NCBI GenBank assembly: GCA_007117695.1
Contig: SKFZ01000005.1
Coordinates: 1 to 35,486 of the forward strand
Direction: 5' to 3'
Length of the DNA: 35,486 nt
DNA from: Bacilli bacterium
Lineage (GTDB): Bacteria; Bacillota_I; Bacilli_A; RF39; UBA660
Shown: positions 7,984 to 17,562 of the stretch, piece after piece
Layout of the letters: every line of letters starts with the position of its first letter
How positions within the stretch are numbered: the stretch's first letter is position 1
Made by a program: the position numbers and the translations under genes
Notes under the pieces: model-generated
What the model was told of the DNA's origin: nothing
The model's database searches: none
The model's input: the letters and a program-made list of their open reading frames with translations, nothing else

Positions 7984-9009
7984 TTATGTAAACAACCTTG
8001 AAATATCATTAAATGTTATTAAGATCATTAATAACAATAGTATGAAAAAACCTACCGCATGAATCGTATTTTCGAGTTCCGGGTTAATTGGTTTACCTTT
8101 TATTTTTTCGATTATTAAAAACATCAGTCTTCCTCCATCAAAAGCTGGTATTGGAAGTAAATTAATAAACCCTACATTTATACTAATAACGGCATTTAAA
8201 TAAATTAGACTAGTTATTCCAGCCGATGAAGCTTCGCCAACAACTGAATATATTCCAACAGGGCCTGCTAAACTGTTTAGACCAATAACTCCTGTAAACA
8301 AGTAAGTTATTATTAATACCATTTGATGAAGTACAGCAAAAGTTTTTAAAAAAGCGAAACTAATGTTACTAAACAAACCAGTAGTTACTGTTGAGTCTAA
8401 CATAAATCCATATAAGTAATTATCGTCTTCTAATACGGGTTCTAGTTCGAACTCTAATAATTCACCATCGCGATAAACTGAAAAAGTTATTTCCTCACCT
8501 AAATTAGTTACAAGAAGTAATTGTAAGTGATCGATTGTAAGAACTCTTTTATCATTTACAAAAGCAATTCTGTCTCCTTCTTCAATACCAGCATTATATG
8601 CTGGATAATCTTCTTTTACATCACCAACATATGGTCTAATAGTAGTAGAACCATTTATTAGGGCTAAAACCAAAAACAAAATAAATGCAAATATAAAATT
8701 AAAAACAATTCCTGCAACAATTGTTAAAAATCTATTTTTCCATGGTTTGTTAGGCAGCTTTTGATCATCTTTGATATTTTTATCTTCTTCGTTAGTTTCA
8801 CCAGCCATCTGAACAAAACCACCAATAGGAAACAACCTAATAGAATATGTTGTTTCGTCATTTTTTCGATTAAATTTAAATATTTTAGGCCCCATGCCAA
8901 GTGCAAATTCATATACATAAATACCTGACTTTTTCGCAAATATAAAATGTCCAAGTTCATGAACAAATATTGTAATACCTAAAATAATAATGAAATATAA
9001 TAAAGTCAT
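7984..9009 (-). CDS. rseP: Site-2 protease family RIP metalloprotease RseP
   Basis: FVHELGHFIFAKKSGI (HExxH), PIGGFVQMAGE, PDZ region, NLLPIPAFDGGRL (LDG-type motif). Confidence 0.95.
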   Translation of the reverse strand: MTLLYFIIILGITIFVHELGHFIFAKKSGIYVYEFALGMGPKIFKFNRKNDETTYSIRLFPIGGFVQMAGETNEEDKNIKDDQKLPNKPWKNRFLTIVAGIVFNFIFAFILFLVLALINGSTTIRPYVGDVKEDYPAYNAGIEEGDRIAFVNDKRVLTIDHLQLLLVTNLGEEITFSVYRDGELLEFELEPVLEDDNYLYGFMLDSTVTTGLFSNISFAFLKTFAVLHQMVLIITYLFTGVIGLNSLAGPVGIYSVVGEASSAGITSLIYLNAVISINVGFINLLPIPAFDGGRLMFLIIEKIKGKPINPELENTIHAVGFFILLLLMILITFNDISRLFT

Positions 9010-9017
9010 AAATCCTC

Positions 9018-9821
9018 CTAATTAAGAATATTTAAAAACAATAGTAATCCTAGTAAAACAAAAATAATACTATCGAATCTATCTAATACACCACCGTGTC
9101 CTGGCATAATACTTCCAAAATCTTTTCTTTTATATTTTCTTTTAATAGATGAGAATACTAAATCTCCTATCTCACCTAAAATTGATAAAAACATTGTAAC
9201 AATTATAATTAAAAAATACGATATATTTGGATCAATCACATTTTTATAAAAAACTGCTGCGAAAAGTGTTCCAAAAACAAAACCTCCAACTAAACCCTCA
9301 ATAGTTTTTTTAGGAGAAATACTTTCTAAAAGTTTAGTTTTACCTATAAGCATACCAGTGATATACGCATATGAATCCGTTATTGATGTTAATAAAACTA
9401 AATAAACTACTAATGCTAAAGATATATTTCTAAGTATTATTAGTATTGTAAATGCTGAGGCTAGAAAAAACAAACTACCAATCATAAAAAAAGCATCTTC
9501 CACCCCATATTTTTTATCATCATGGTAAAAAATAACTGGAGTTAATAAAACTAGCGAAAGTGCTGCGATAATTCTAAAATCTAGAAAAAACACTAAATCA
9601 ACTGCTTTTGCATTTGAAAAAATCATTACAGTTAATAACAAATAAGATATAAACTTAATAAAATCAGGCACACTACTTTTTTCTTCACGAACATCCATTA
9701 ACTCTCTTAAAGATAAAACGCTTAACACATAAACTGAAAAAGTAAACAGCAGTCCACCTTTAAGTAATACTGGAATAGTTATTAATAGTGCAATAACGGC
9801 ACTAATTATTCTTTTTTTCAT
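9018..9821 (-). CDS. cdsA: Phosphatidate cytidylyltransferase
   Basis: SPKKTIEGLVGG...GDLVFSSIKRKYKRKDFGSIMPGHGGVLDRFDSI: CdsA signature. Confidence 0.96.
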   Translation of the reverse strand: MKKRIISAVIALLITIPVLLKGGLLFTFSVYVLSVLSLRELMDVREEKSSVPDFIKFISYLLLTVMIFSNAKAVDLVFFLDFRIIAALSLVLLTPVIFYHDDKKYGVEDAFFMIGSLFFLASAFTILIILRNISLALVVYLVLLTSITDSYAYITGMLIGKTKLLESISPKKTIEGLVGGFVFGTLFAAVFYKNVIDPNISYFLIIIVTMFLSILGEIGDLVFSSIKRKYKRKDFGSIMPGHGGVLDRFDSIIFVLLGLLLFLNILN

Positions 9822-10503
9822 AATTTATACCTCCGAATCTTCTATCTCTTTTTTTATAATCTTCTAAAACTTTTTCATATTCTTTAGAATCAAAATCTGG
9901 AAACAATGTATCTAAGAAAAAAATCTCTGCGTATGCTGCTTGATAAAGCATAAAATTACTTAATCTTTTTTCTTTTCCAGTCCTAATTAACAAATCAATC
10001 ATTGGTAAATCTTGATATAAGTATTTATTAAAACTTTCAATCGTAACTTCATCAACGTTATCTTTGATAATATTATTGCAAGCATCAATTATTTCATAAT
10101 TTGAACCATAGTTTAAGCATATGTTTAAAGTTCCTAGAGTATTGTTTTTTGTCATAGACTGAATTTTATTCATTGCCTTTAATACATCTTTGCTTAAATT
10201 AGTCTCGCGACCTGAGAAAACAACTTTTATATTTTCTTTTTGATAATATTCAAACTCTTTTGTAAATTTTTCAATAAAAAGATTCATCAAAAATGAAACT
10301 TCTTCTTCACTTCTTTTAAAATTTTCAGTTGAAAAGGCATACACACTTAAAACTGATACCTCGGAATTCAAAATATATTGACTCAATTTTTTTAGTGTTT
10401 CAAACCCTTCTTTATGTCCAAAACTTCTTTTCTTATTACGTTTTTCTGCCCATCTGCCATTACCATCTAAAATAATCGCCACATGGTTTGGTGTTTTTTT
10501 CAT
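9802..10503 (-). CDS. uppS: Isoprenyl transferase (undecaprenyl diphosphate synthase)
   Basis: PNHVAIILDGNGRWAEKRNKKRSFGHKEGFETLKK...YAFSTENFKRSEEEV...LLIRTGKEKRLSNFMLYQAAYAEIFF. Confidence 0.96.
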   Translation of the reverse strand: MKKTPNHVAIILDGNGRWAEKRNKKRSFGHKEGFETLKKLSQYILNSEVSVLSVYAFSTENFKRSEEEVSFLMNLFIEKFTKEFEYYQKENIKVVFSGRETNLSKDVLKAMNKIQSMTKNNTLGTLNICLNYGSNYEIIDACNNIIKDNVDEVTIESFNKYLYQDLPMIDLLIRTGKEKRLSNFMLYQAAYAEIFFLDTLFPDFDSKEYEKVLEDYKKRDRRFGGINYEKKNN

Positions 10504-10591
10504 ATTTTACCTCACTGTTATTAATTATAATATATTTATACTTAATATTCAATATTAATATACCGTTTAAAAATGTTAGGATTTATAAAAA

Positions 10592-11074
10592 TCAAGGCCT
10601 GTCATGTTGATTGCAATTTTCATCTAATTCAACAACTATTATTTCTGTTTCATCAAATGATTTTAATGCACACCAATTATCATTATAAATAGATAAAGAA
10701 ACTGCACAATTATCATTAACTTTCATTATTCCACCTCTTGGCATTTCACCTCTAAAGTCCAAGTTATTATGCGTTTCTTTTCCAAAATCATATATTACAG
10801 TTTCTGTTGATATCGAACCATCCATCGACTTAAATAAGCACTCTTTTTCTGCTGCTTTTACTAAACCATGCGCACTATTAAATAATGCTTCTTTTTTTGA
10901 ATAATCTATTGCCCCTGGAACTCCTTTTTCAATGTTTATATGGTTTTCCATACCTTCTTCATCACTAGTTGGATTCATAACAATTGATGTAGCAATTATT
11001 GATATTGTTGCAATTATAATAATAGTAATTAGTAAATCTATTAATGCAATTCCATGTTTATCATTTAACTTCAT
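10592..11074 (-). CDS. Prepilin-like protein with atypical N-terminal motif
   Basis: KHG|IALIDLLITIIIIATISIIATSIV: class III/type IV prepilin-like helix with Ile at +1 and Asp (not Glu) at +5; Cys-rich C-terminus. Confidence 0.65.
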   Translation of the reverse strand: MKLNDKHGIALIDLLITIIIIATISIIATSIVMNPTSDEEGMENHINIEKGVPGAIDYSKKEALFNSAHGLVKAAEKECLFKSMDGSISTETVIYDFGKETHNNLDFRGEMPRGGIMKVNDNCAVSLSIYNDNWCALKSFDETEIIVVELDENCNQHDRP

Positions 11075-11159
11075 TTTGTCCTCCTATATTTATTTCACAA
11101 AAACTTTTTTTACTCTATTAAGTATTTAATATATTATATCACTATTTGAGCATAGTAAA

Positions 11160-11199
11160 AAGAGTGTTAAAATGAATCGATATTGATTCTAACACTCTT
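11160..11199 (-). terminator. Terminator hairpin embedded in the khpA 3' end
   Basis: AAGAGTGTTA...TAACACTCTT with nested GAATC/GATTC, followed by TTT on the minus strand. Confidence 0.6.
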
Positions 11200-11412
11200 A
11201 TTTTCATTTACATATGACGAGGCTTGAACAATAGTTCTAATTGCATTTGCAATATTACCTTTTCTTCCTATAACTGCTCCCATATCTTTTTCATCTACTA
11301 AAACTTGAATTGTAACTTTATCATCATCATCTTCAAACTGTTTTACAGACACCATATCTGGTTCACTAGCTATACTCTTTACTAAAAATTCCGTTAATTC
11401 TACTAATTTCAT
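11167..11412 (-). CDS. khpA: KH-domain RNA-binding protein KhpA
   Basis: 81 aa; GAVIGRKGNIANAIRTIVQA KH motif; immediately downstream of rpsP. Confidence 0.92.
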   Translation of the reverse strand: MKLVELTEFLVKSIASEPDMVSVKQFEDDDDKVTIQVLVDEKDMGAVIGRKGNIANAIRTIVQASSYVNENKSVRINIDSF

Positions 11413-11414
11413 AA

Positions 11415-11696
11415 CTACACATCCTTCTTAGAATTTTTTGTGTTATGAAACTTTTCCATTATACCTTCTTTTTTTAGTAAACTTCTTACAGTATCAGTAG
11501 GTTCAGCTCCATCACTTAACCATTTAAGTGCTAATTCTTCATCTACTTTTATTTCTGCAGGCTCTGTAACAGGATTATAAGTTCCTACTAATTCAATGAA
11601 TCTTCCATCTCTAGGACTTCTAGCATCTGCTGCTACAATACGATAAAATGGTCTTTTTTTACTTCCCATTCTTTTCAATCTAAGTTTAACTGCCAT
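11415..11696 (-). CDS. rpsP: 30S ribosomal protein bS16
   Basis: [42 protein letters not shown]; start moved to the ATG with a GGAGGAAT SD. Confidence 0.97.
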   Translation of the reverse strand: MAVKLRLKRMGSKKRPFYRIVAADARSPRDGRFIELVGTYNPVTEPAEIKVDEELALKWLSDGAEPTDTVRSLLKKEGIMEKFHNTKNSKKDV

Positions 11697-11732
11697 ATTT
11701 ATTCCTCCATTCCTTAATAATTTTAACATCAC

Positions 11733-11768
11733 TAAAAAAGTATGTCAACCTTTTTTAGTTAACATACT
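11733..11768 (-). terminator. Intrinsic terminator of the lipoprotein gene
   Basis: Minus strand AGTATGTTAAC-TAAAAAAG-GTTGACATACT-TTTTT. Confidence 0.8.
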
Positions 11769-12432
11769 CTATCAATCCTTCTGGTAAAGATAATTCAAAA
11801 TCATCATAACTGTATTCCGCACTTACTTTAGCAGTACTGTAACTATAAAATTCTTCATTCATTTCAGTGTTCAATAAACTTAGCAAATCAATTTCTAAAT
11901 AAGTAACTAAGTTATTTTCTATTTTCATTAAAATATCGTGGTTGCCAATTTGATTTAAATAGTCGAAATCAAAAGGTGTATTAATTTCATAGCCTCTTAA
12001 ATATTTTTCGATTGAATCAGCAGTAACATTAATAATATAATGATCTTCTTCTTTAGAAACATTTATTATATCGCTTTTATCAAAGAAATGGACTAATCTG
12101 AATTCATCACTTGTTTCATACCAGTCTTCATTACCTTTAATATTAATAAAGTTTCTTACTATATTATCTTCTATAGTTGTGTATTTTGAAACACCCGTTT
12201 CAGAGTTTCCAACATTAAAAGAGAAATCATTTTTATAAATCATAGATTCATTATCTACCAAAATGAAATATTTATAAGAAATTTCTTCAAGATCATTTAC
12301 AAGCTCAAATTTTTTTAAAACTTGATATTTTGACATATTAAGTCCACTTTCATTAGCTTTAATAATTTTACTTTTATTTGTGCATCCAGTAGCTAATAAA
12401 AAAACGAATATTAAAATTAAAAGCCTTCGCAT
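11755..12432 (-). CDS. Putative lipoprotein of unknown function
   Basis: MRRLLILIFVFLLATGCTNKS: signal peptide with lipobox LATGC; no family recognised. Confidence 0.75.
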   Translation of the reverse strand: MRRLLILIFVFLLATGCTNKSKIIKANESGLNMSKYQVLKKFELVNDLEEISYKYFILVDNESMIYKNDFSFNVGNSETGVSKYTTIEDNIVRNFINIKGNEDWYETSDEFRLVHFFDKSDIINVSKEEDHYIINVTADSIEKYLRGYEINTPFDFDYLNQIGNHDILMKIENNLVTYLEIDLLSLLNTEMNEEFYSYSTAKVSAEYSYDDFELSLPEGLIEYVN

Positions 12433-12484
12433 ATTATCACTCCATTATTAAAACAAGTATAATATAAAAGTAGAAATAAAACAA

Positions 12485-12507
12485 GAAAAAAAGAAGCCTA
12501 GCTTCTT
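12485..12507 (-). terminator. Intrinsic terminator of miaB
   Basis: Minus strand AAGAAGC-TAG-GCTTCTTTTTTTC; the loop is the stop codon. Confidence 0.8.
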
Positions 12508-13916
12508 AATTCTCCATTTAAACTCCAAGTTTTAACATCTGTTATATAAACACTTACAATTTTACCTAACATACTTTTGTCAGCTTCAACATTCACTAAC
12601 TTCATAGTATCAGTATAACCTGATAAAAAGCCTTCTTTTAATGATTCCTTTTCTAATAAAACTTCTACAGTTTTACCTAAATATTTATCATTAGCAACCT
12701 TTGCATACTTATTAACTACTTGATTTAACTTGTTTAGTCTCTGTTTTTTCACATCATCATCGATAGTGTCTTTCATTTTATAAGCAGGTGTTCCTACTCT
12801 TGCGGAAAAAGCAAATGTGAATGCTGAATCAAATTTACATTTTTCGACAACTTCAATTGTCTCATTGAAATCCTCTTCACTTTCACCTGGAAAACCAACA
12901 ATAATATCAGTTGTAATAGATACATTTTTAATATTGTTTTTTAATTTATCAAAAAGAGTTAAATATTCCTCCTTAGAATATTTTCTACCCATTTTTTGTA
13001 AAATTTTAGTCGATCCAGATTGGATAGGAAGATGAATGTATGGCATTATATTTTCATGACTTTTAATAATTTCAATCATTTCATCAGTGAAATCCCACGG
13101 ATGAGAAGTAACGAACCTAATTCTTTTAATATTAGTCTTTGCTACATCTTTTAAAAGTTCTGCTAATCCATAATTTTCATTTAAATCTTTCCCATAAGCA
13201 TTAACATTTTGACCTAATAAAGTCACCTCGCTATATCCTTTTTCAACCAATTCATTAACTTCTTCGATAATATTATCTTTATTTCTACTTCTTTGCTTAC
13301 CTCTAGTATATGGAACAATACAATATGTACAAAATTTATCGCACCCAAACATAATATTAACCCACGCTTTATACTTGCTGTCTCTTTTTACAGGCAAATT
13401 TTCCAAAACGCTTCCCTCACCTGATATAACTTCAATTTCTATTTCCTTTTTTGAAACAGCTTTTTCTAAAAGTTTTGGTAAATTTCCAATATTATGTGTT
13501 CCAAAAACTAAATCTAAATAATTATATTTCTCAAGTATTTCATTGACAACAACTTCTTCTTGAGCCATGCAGCCACAAACTGCGGCTATAACATCGTCTT
13601 TTCGTTCTTTCAAATTTTTAATTCTACCTAACATTCCAAAAACTTTGTTGTGAACATTTTCTCTTATTGCACAAGTGTTTAAAATTATTAAATTAGCTTC
13701 TTCATAATCATCTGTTTCAGTATATGACATGTCTTCTAAAATGGCTTTAATGTTTTCAGTGTCATGCTCATTCATTTGACAACCATAAGTCCTAATAAAA
13801 TATTTTTTATTTTTACCTAGCTCTTTTAAATTATCTAAATTAGTGTATTCAAAAGACTTTGTTAAAACTTCTTTATTCGTTCTTTTTTTCGCTTCGCTTA
13901 AACTTGGTTTTAACAT
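12498..13916 (-). CDS. miaB: tRNA-2-methylthio-N6-dimethylallyladenosine synthase MiaB
   Basis: FIRTYGCQMNEHDTENIKAIL, radical-SAM CDKFCTYCIVPYTRG, TRAM-like C-terminus. Confidence 0.95.
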   Translation of the reverse strand: MLKPSLSEAKKRTNKEVLTKSFEYTNLDNLKELGKNKKYFIRTYGCQMNEHDTENIKAILEDMSYTETDDYEEANLIILNTCAIRENVHNKVFGMLGRIKNLKERKDDVIAAVCGCMAQEEVVVNEILEKYNYLDLVFGTHNIGNLPKLLEKAVSKKEIEIEVISGEGSVLENLPVKRDSKYKAWVNIMFGCDKFCTYCIVPYTRGKQRSRNKDNIIEEVNELVEKGYSEVTLLGQNVNAYGKDLNENYGLAELLKDVAKTNIKRIRFVTSHPWDFTDEMIEIIKSHENIMPYIHLPIQSGSTKILQKMGRKYSKEEYLTLFDKLKNNIKNVSITTDIIVGFPGESEEDFNETIEVVEKCKFDSAFTFAFSARVGTPAYKMKDTIDDDVKKQRLNKLNQVVNKYAKVANDKYLGKTVEVLLEKESLKEGFLSGYTDTMKLVNVEADKSMLGKIVSVYITDVKTWSLNGELRS

Positions 13917-13930
13917 ATAATCACTCTTTC

Positions 13931-15583
13931 TTAAATTTCTTGAACAACTACTAAAATCATTGGACTACATTGAGTTTTTCTATATAAATGTTTACTTAAT
14001 TTAGTACGAACATCATTTTTAATAGAATTAAAATCAGTGTAATTGTTTTTAGTATTATCTTTTACAACCTCAAGAGTAATATCTTCGATTTCTTTTATCA
14101 AATCCTGATTATCCTTAACATAAATAAACCCTTTAGTTATAACTTCTGGCCCAGCCAATACTTTTTTGGTTTTTCTACTAATAGTAGTACTAACCATAAC
14201 AATTCCATTATCTCCTAAACTTTCACGATCCCTTAAAACAAGACCACCAATATCATCAGATGTTTTACCATCAATTAATAAATCTTCAGTTTTAACTTTA
14301 TCAAATGTCTCTTTTAACTCACCATTTTCAAACTCGGCGATAAATCCATTTTCTTTTAACAAAATATTTTCTTTATTTAACCCAACTTTAGATGCTAAAT
14401 TAGCATTAGCAAGTTGATGTCTAAACTCACCAATTACAGGAAAATAATATTTTGGTTGCATTAAATCAAGCATCATTAATAAATCTTCAGATGATGCATG
14501 ATTTTCTAAATATTTTTTCGATTCCAATATAACCAAATTTGAACCTAGTCTTGATATTTCATCGAATAAATCCGCGGCTCTTTTTTCAAGACCATCATAT
14601 ATGGGTGATGCGAAACAAACTGTATCTTTTTCACTTAACCTTACAAATTTATCATAACCACTAGTAATTCTTAACATATTAGAAAAAGGTTTTTCACGTT
14701 CATCACTAATTAAAACAATTACTCCTTTATCTTTTGTATGAGATATACTAGATATTCTTTTAATATCAAAATCTATATAGCCTTTATTAATAGCATTTTT
14801 AACAATTGCTTCTAGTCTTCTTCCTAAAATTACTACTTTTCTATCTTTGTCTTTTAAAACGTCAAAAAGTTTTTGAATTCTATAAATATCTGCTTGCATA
14901 ATATTAACTAATATTCTACCATCGTTTTTGTTAACTAACTCACTAAAAACTGAATCAACACGGTGTTTAGGTGATGTAAACCCTGGTTTTTCAGCATAAA
15001 CTGATTCACTAAGTAAACACAATACTCCCTTTTTCCCAATATAAGCTAGTTTACCAATATCAGTTTTATAATTATCGACCATAGTAGGGTCAAACATAAA
15101 GTTACCAGTATAAACTATTGTTCCATCAACAGTGTTAAGTGCATAACCAAATGCTTCTGGAACTGAGTGAGTCACACTAATTGGGAAAATACTATTCTTG
15201 CCAAAACTTATTTTTTTATTAGGTTTTAATTCAATTAAATTATTTTCATCCGCCTTAACCTCATCTGCTTTTAATTCTTCTTTTAATATTTTCAAGCTAA
15301 ACCTTGAAGCATATACTTTAATGTTTGGAAAATCCCTTAATATATCAGGAACTGCCCCCATATGTTCCTCATGACCATGGGTAATGAAGATCCCCTTTAC
15401 TCTTTCTAAATTTTTTTCAATATATTCATAGCTTGGAAGTATATAATCAATACCAAATAATTTATCATCTGCATATTTAAGTCCTGCATCAAATATAAAG
15501 ATATCGCTATCTACTTCTACTACATACATATTTTTTCCGTTTTCATTTAGTCCTCCCAGACTAAATATTTTTATTTTACTCAT
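13931..15583 (-). CDS. Ribonuclease J family protein with degenerate active-site motifs (RNase J2-like)
   Basis: Full-length RNase J architecture (SLGGLNENGKNMY, ITHGHEEHMGAVP, YTGNFMFDPT, LVLRDRESLGDNGIVMV, GPEVITKGFIYV). Confidence 0.9.
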   Translation of the reverse strand: MSKIKIFSLGGLNENGKNMYVVEVDSDIFIFDAGLKYADDKLFGIDYILPSYEYIEKNLERVKGIFITHGHEEHMGAVPDILRDFPNIKVYASRFSLKILKEELKADEVKADENNLIELKPNKKISFGKNSIFPISVTHSVPEAFGYALNTVDGTIVYTGNFMFDPTMVDNYKTDIGKLAYIGKKGVLCLLSESVYAEKPGFTSPKHRVDSVFSELVNKNDGRILVNIMQADIYRIQKLFDVLKDKDRKVVILGRRLEAIVKNAINKGYIDFDIKRISSISHTKDKGVIVLISDEREKPFSNMLRITSGYDKFVRLSEKDTVCFASPIYDGLEKRAADLFDEISRLGSNLVILESKKYLENHASSEDLLMMLDLMQPKYYFPVIGEFRHQLANANLASKVGLNKENILLKENGFIAEFENGELKETFDKVKTEDLLIDGKTSDDIGGLVLRDRESLGDNGIVMVSTTISRKTKKVLAGPEVITKGFIYVKDNQDLIKEIEDITLEVVKDNTKNNYTDFNSIKNDVRTKLSKHLYRKTQCSPMILVVVQEI

Positions 15584-15661
15584 AATTTCTCCTTTCTTTT
15601 TTAATACAAGTTAAAGCCTTAATCATTATATCAAAATAACCTATTATAGTCCACTTAAAAG

Positions 15662-15687
15662 AAAAAACTGACTAACGTCAGTTCTTT
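15662..15687 (-). terminator. Intrinsic terminator of tig
   Basis: Minus strand ACTGACGTTAGTCAGTTTTTTC. Confidence 0.75.
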
Positions 15688-16935
15688 TTAGTTACCTTTT
15701 AAAACCTCTATTGCACGTCTCATTTCTAAATCATATTTAACTATGTTTAGACCCCCAAACGCTTTTAAAAACTCTTCTTTATCCATTTGGTATCTCTTAG
15801 CGATAACTTCAGCTTCGCTATCTGCTTCTTCTTCTGATACACTAATGTTTTCTTCTTTAATAACTGCTTCTAACATCAATCTATATTTAACTCTTTTTTC
15901 TGCTTCTTCTTTCATCTGATCTTTTAATTTATTTTCATCAGTATTTGTAAATTGATAATATTGTTCTAGAGTTAAACCTTGCATTTTTAATTGTTCTTCG
16001 TATTGATGAAGCATTCTGTGAACTTCCTCATCAATCATTTCAACTGGAATTTCAACTTCAACATTTTTAGATGCTTCTTCTAATAATTTATCAATATACT
16101 TATTATCAGCTTCAACATCTTTTCTTACTTTAATATTTTCTTTCAATTGCTTTTCTAAACTTTCTTTGTCGCTTATACCTTCCATACCTAAGTCTTCAAA
16201 AAATGTTTCATCTAATTCTCTTTTAATTGTTTCTTTAACTTCATTCACTTTAACTTTGAAAACTACTTCTTTTCCTTTTAAGTCCTCAGCTGGGTATTCT
16301 TCTGGAAACGTAACCTTAACATCTAAACTATCGCCAGCTTTTGTACCTACTAATTGTTCTTCAAACCCTGGAATAAAAGATCCGCTTCCTAGTTTTAACA
16401 TGTGTCCATCAGCTTTACCACCTTCAAATGCAACACCATCTTTAAATCCTTCAAAGTCAATATTAACAGTATCACCAAGCTCGGCCGCACTATCTTTAAT
16501 ACCTTCTTCTTCGTATTTCTTAGTTAAAGCTTCAATTTCTTTTTCTACTTCTTCATCAGTAACTTCTACGTCTTCTTTAGAAACTCCTAAACCTTTATAT
16601 TTTCCTAATTTAACATCTGGCTTTAAAACTAATTTAATTATAAATTCTACGCCATTTTCATCGATGCTTTTCAGTTCAACTTTAGGTTCTGAAACAATTT
16701 GTAAATCTTTATTTTCTTCTAATACTTTAGAATATTCTTCACCTAAAACAACATCTGCTGCATCCATAAATAATGATTCTTTTCCATATTTTTTTAAATA
16801 AACATCTTTTGGTGCTTTACCTTTTCTAAACCCATCGATTTCAACTTTACTGTTTGCTTTTTCAAAAGCAACATCTAAAGCTTCTTCCCATCTTTTTCCT
16901 TCTACTTTTTTTTCAATTTCCTTAATATTTGACAT
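15688..16935 (-). CDS. tig: Trigger factor
   Basis: IDGFRKGKAPKDVYLKKYG ribosome-docking motif; GDTVNIDFEGFKDGVAFEGGKA...LGSGSFIPGFEEQLVG (PPIase); SD AAAGAGG. Confidence 0.96.
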   Translation of the reverse strand: MSNIKEIEKKVEGKRWEEALDVAFEKANSKVEIDGFRKGKAPKDVYLKKYGKESLFMDAADVVLGEEYSKVLEENKDLQIVSEPKVELKSIDENGVEFIIKLVLKPDVKLGKYKGLGVSKEDVEVTDEEVEKEIEALTKKYEEEGIKDSAAELGDTVNIDFEGFKDGVAFEGGKADGHMLKLGSGSFIPGFEEQLVGTKAGDSLDVKVTFPEEYPAEDLKGKEVVFKVKVNEVKETIKRELDETFFEDLGMEGISDKESLEKQLKENIKVRKDVEADNKYIDKLLEEASKNVEVEIPVEMIDEEVHRMLHQYEEQLKMQGLTLEQYYQFTNTDENKLKDQMKEEAEKRVKYRLMLEAVIKEENISVSEEEADSEAEVIAKRYQMDKEEFLKAFGGLNIVKYDLEMRRAIEVLKGN

Positions 16936-17001
16936 AATATCAACCTCTTTCCTTTATCTTTAGTAAGTATAGTATAAATCCCTTATCATTGCAAGGAGTT
17001 T

Positions 17002-17031
17002 AAAAAATGCACTACAATGTAGTGCTAAAAA
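17002..17031 (-). terminator. Intrinsic terminator of greA
   Basis: Minus strand GCACTACATTGTAGTGCATTTTTT. Confidence 0.8.
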
Positions 17032-17492
17032 ATTTCAATTATTTCTACATCATAATCGCCACTAGGACTTTTAACTGTAACTTTATCTCCAACTTTTTTG
17101 TTGAAAATAGCTTTTGCAATTGGCGACTCATCAGAAATTTTGTTTTCAAACGGATCTGCTTCAACACTTCCAACTATATCAAAAGTATCAACTTCCCCAT
17201 CAGAAACATATTTTAATTTAACACTAACACCGATTGTAACAGTATCTGTTTCAATTTTCTCAATAATATTAGCATTTTCAATTAAAGCCTCAATTTCTTG
17301 AATTTTACCTTCTATCAACGCTTGATCAGTTCTTGCTGCATCGTATTCTGCATTCTCAGATAAATCTCCTTGAGCTCTCGCCTCTTTCAAAGCTGTTAGA
17401 ACTTCAGGTCGCTCTACATTTTTCAGCCTATCTAATTCATTTTCTAGTTTTTTCAAACCTTCTTTTGTCATATTATATTTTTGATTTGACAT
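17025..17492 (-). CDS. greA: Transcription elongation factor GreA
   Basis: MTKEGLKKLENELDRLKNVERPEV...ARAQGDLSENAEYDAAR...SPIAKAIFNKKVGDKVTV; start set at the SD-preceded ATG. Confidence 0.96.
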   Translation of the reverse strand: MSNQKYNMTKEGLKKLENELDRLKNVERPEVLTALKEARAQGDLSENAEYDAARTDQALIEGKIQEIEALIENANIIEKIETDTVTIGVSVKLKYVSDGEVDTFDIVGSVEADPFENKISDESPIAKAIFNKKVGDKVTVKSPSGDYDVEIIEIF

Positions 17493-17562
17493 ATAATTCA
17501 CCTCAATCTTGACTTTTGTAATGTTACTATATATTTTGTGTAATGTCAACCATCACGCAAAA

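Noticed and set aside
16166-16801. 211-aa plus-strand ORF
   Set aside because: Fully antisense to trigger factor, Ser/Pro-rich low-complexity translation; shadow ORF.
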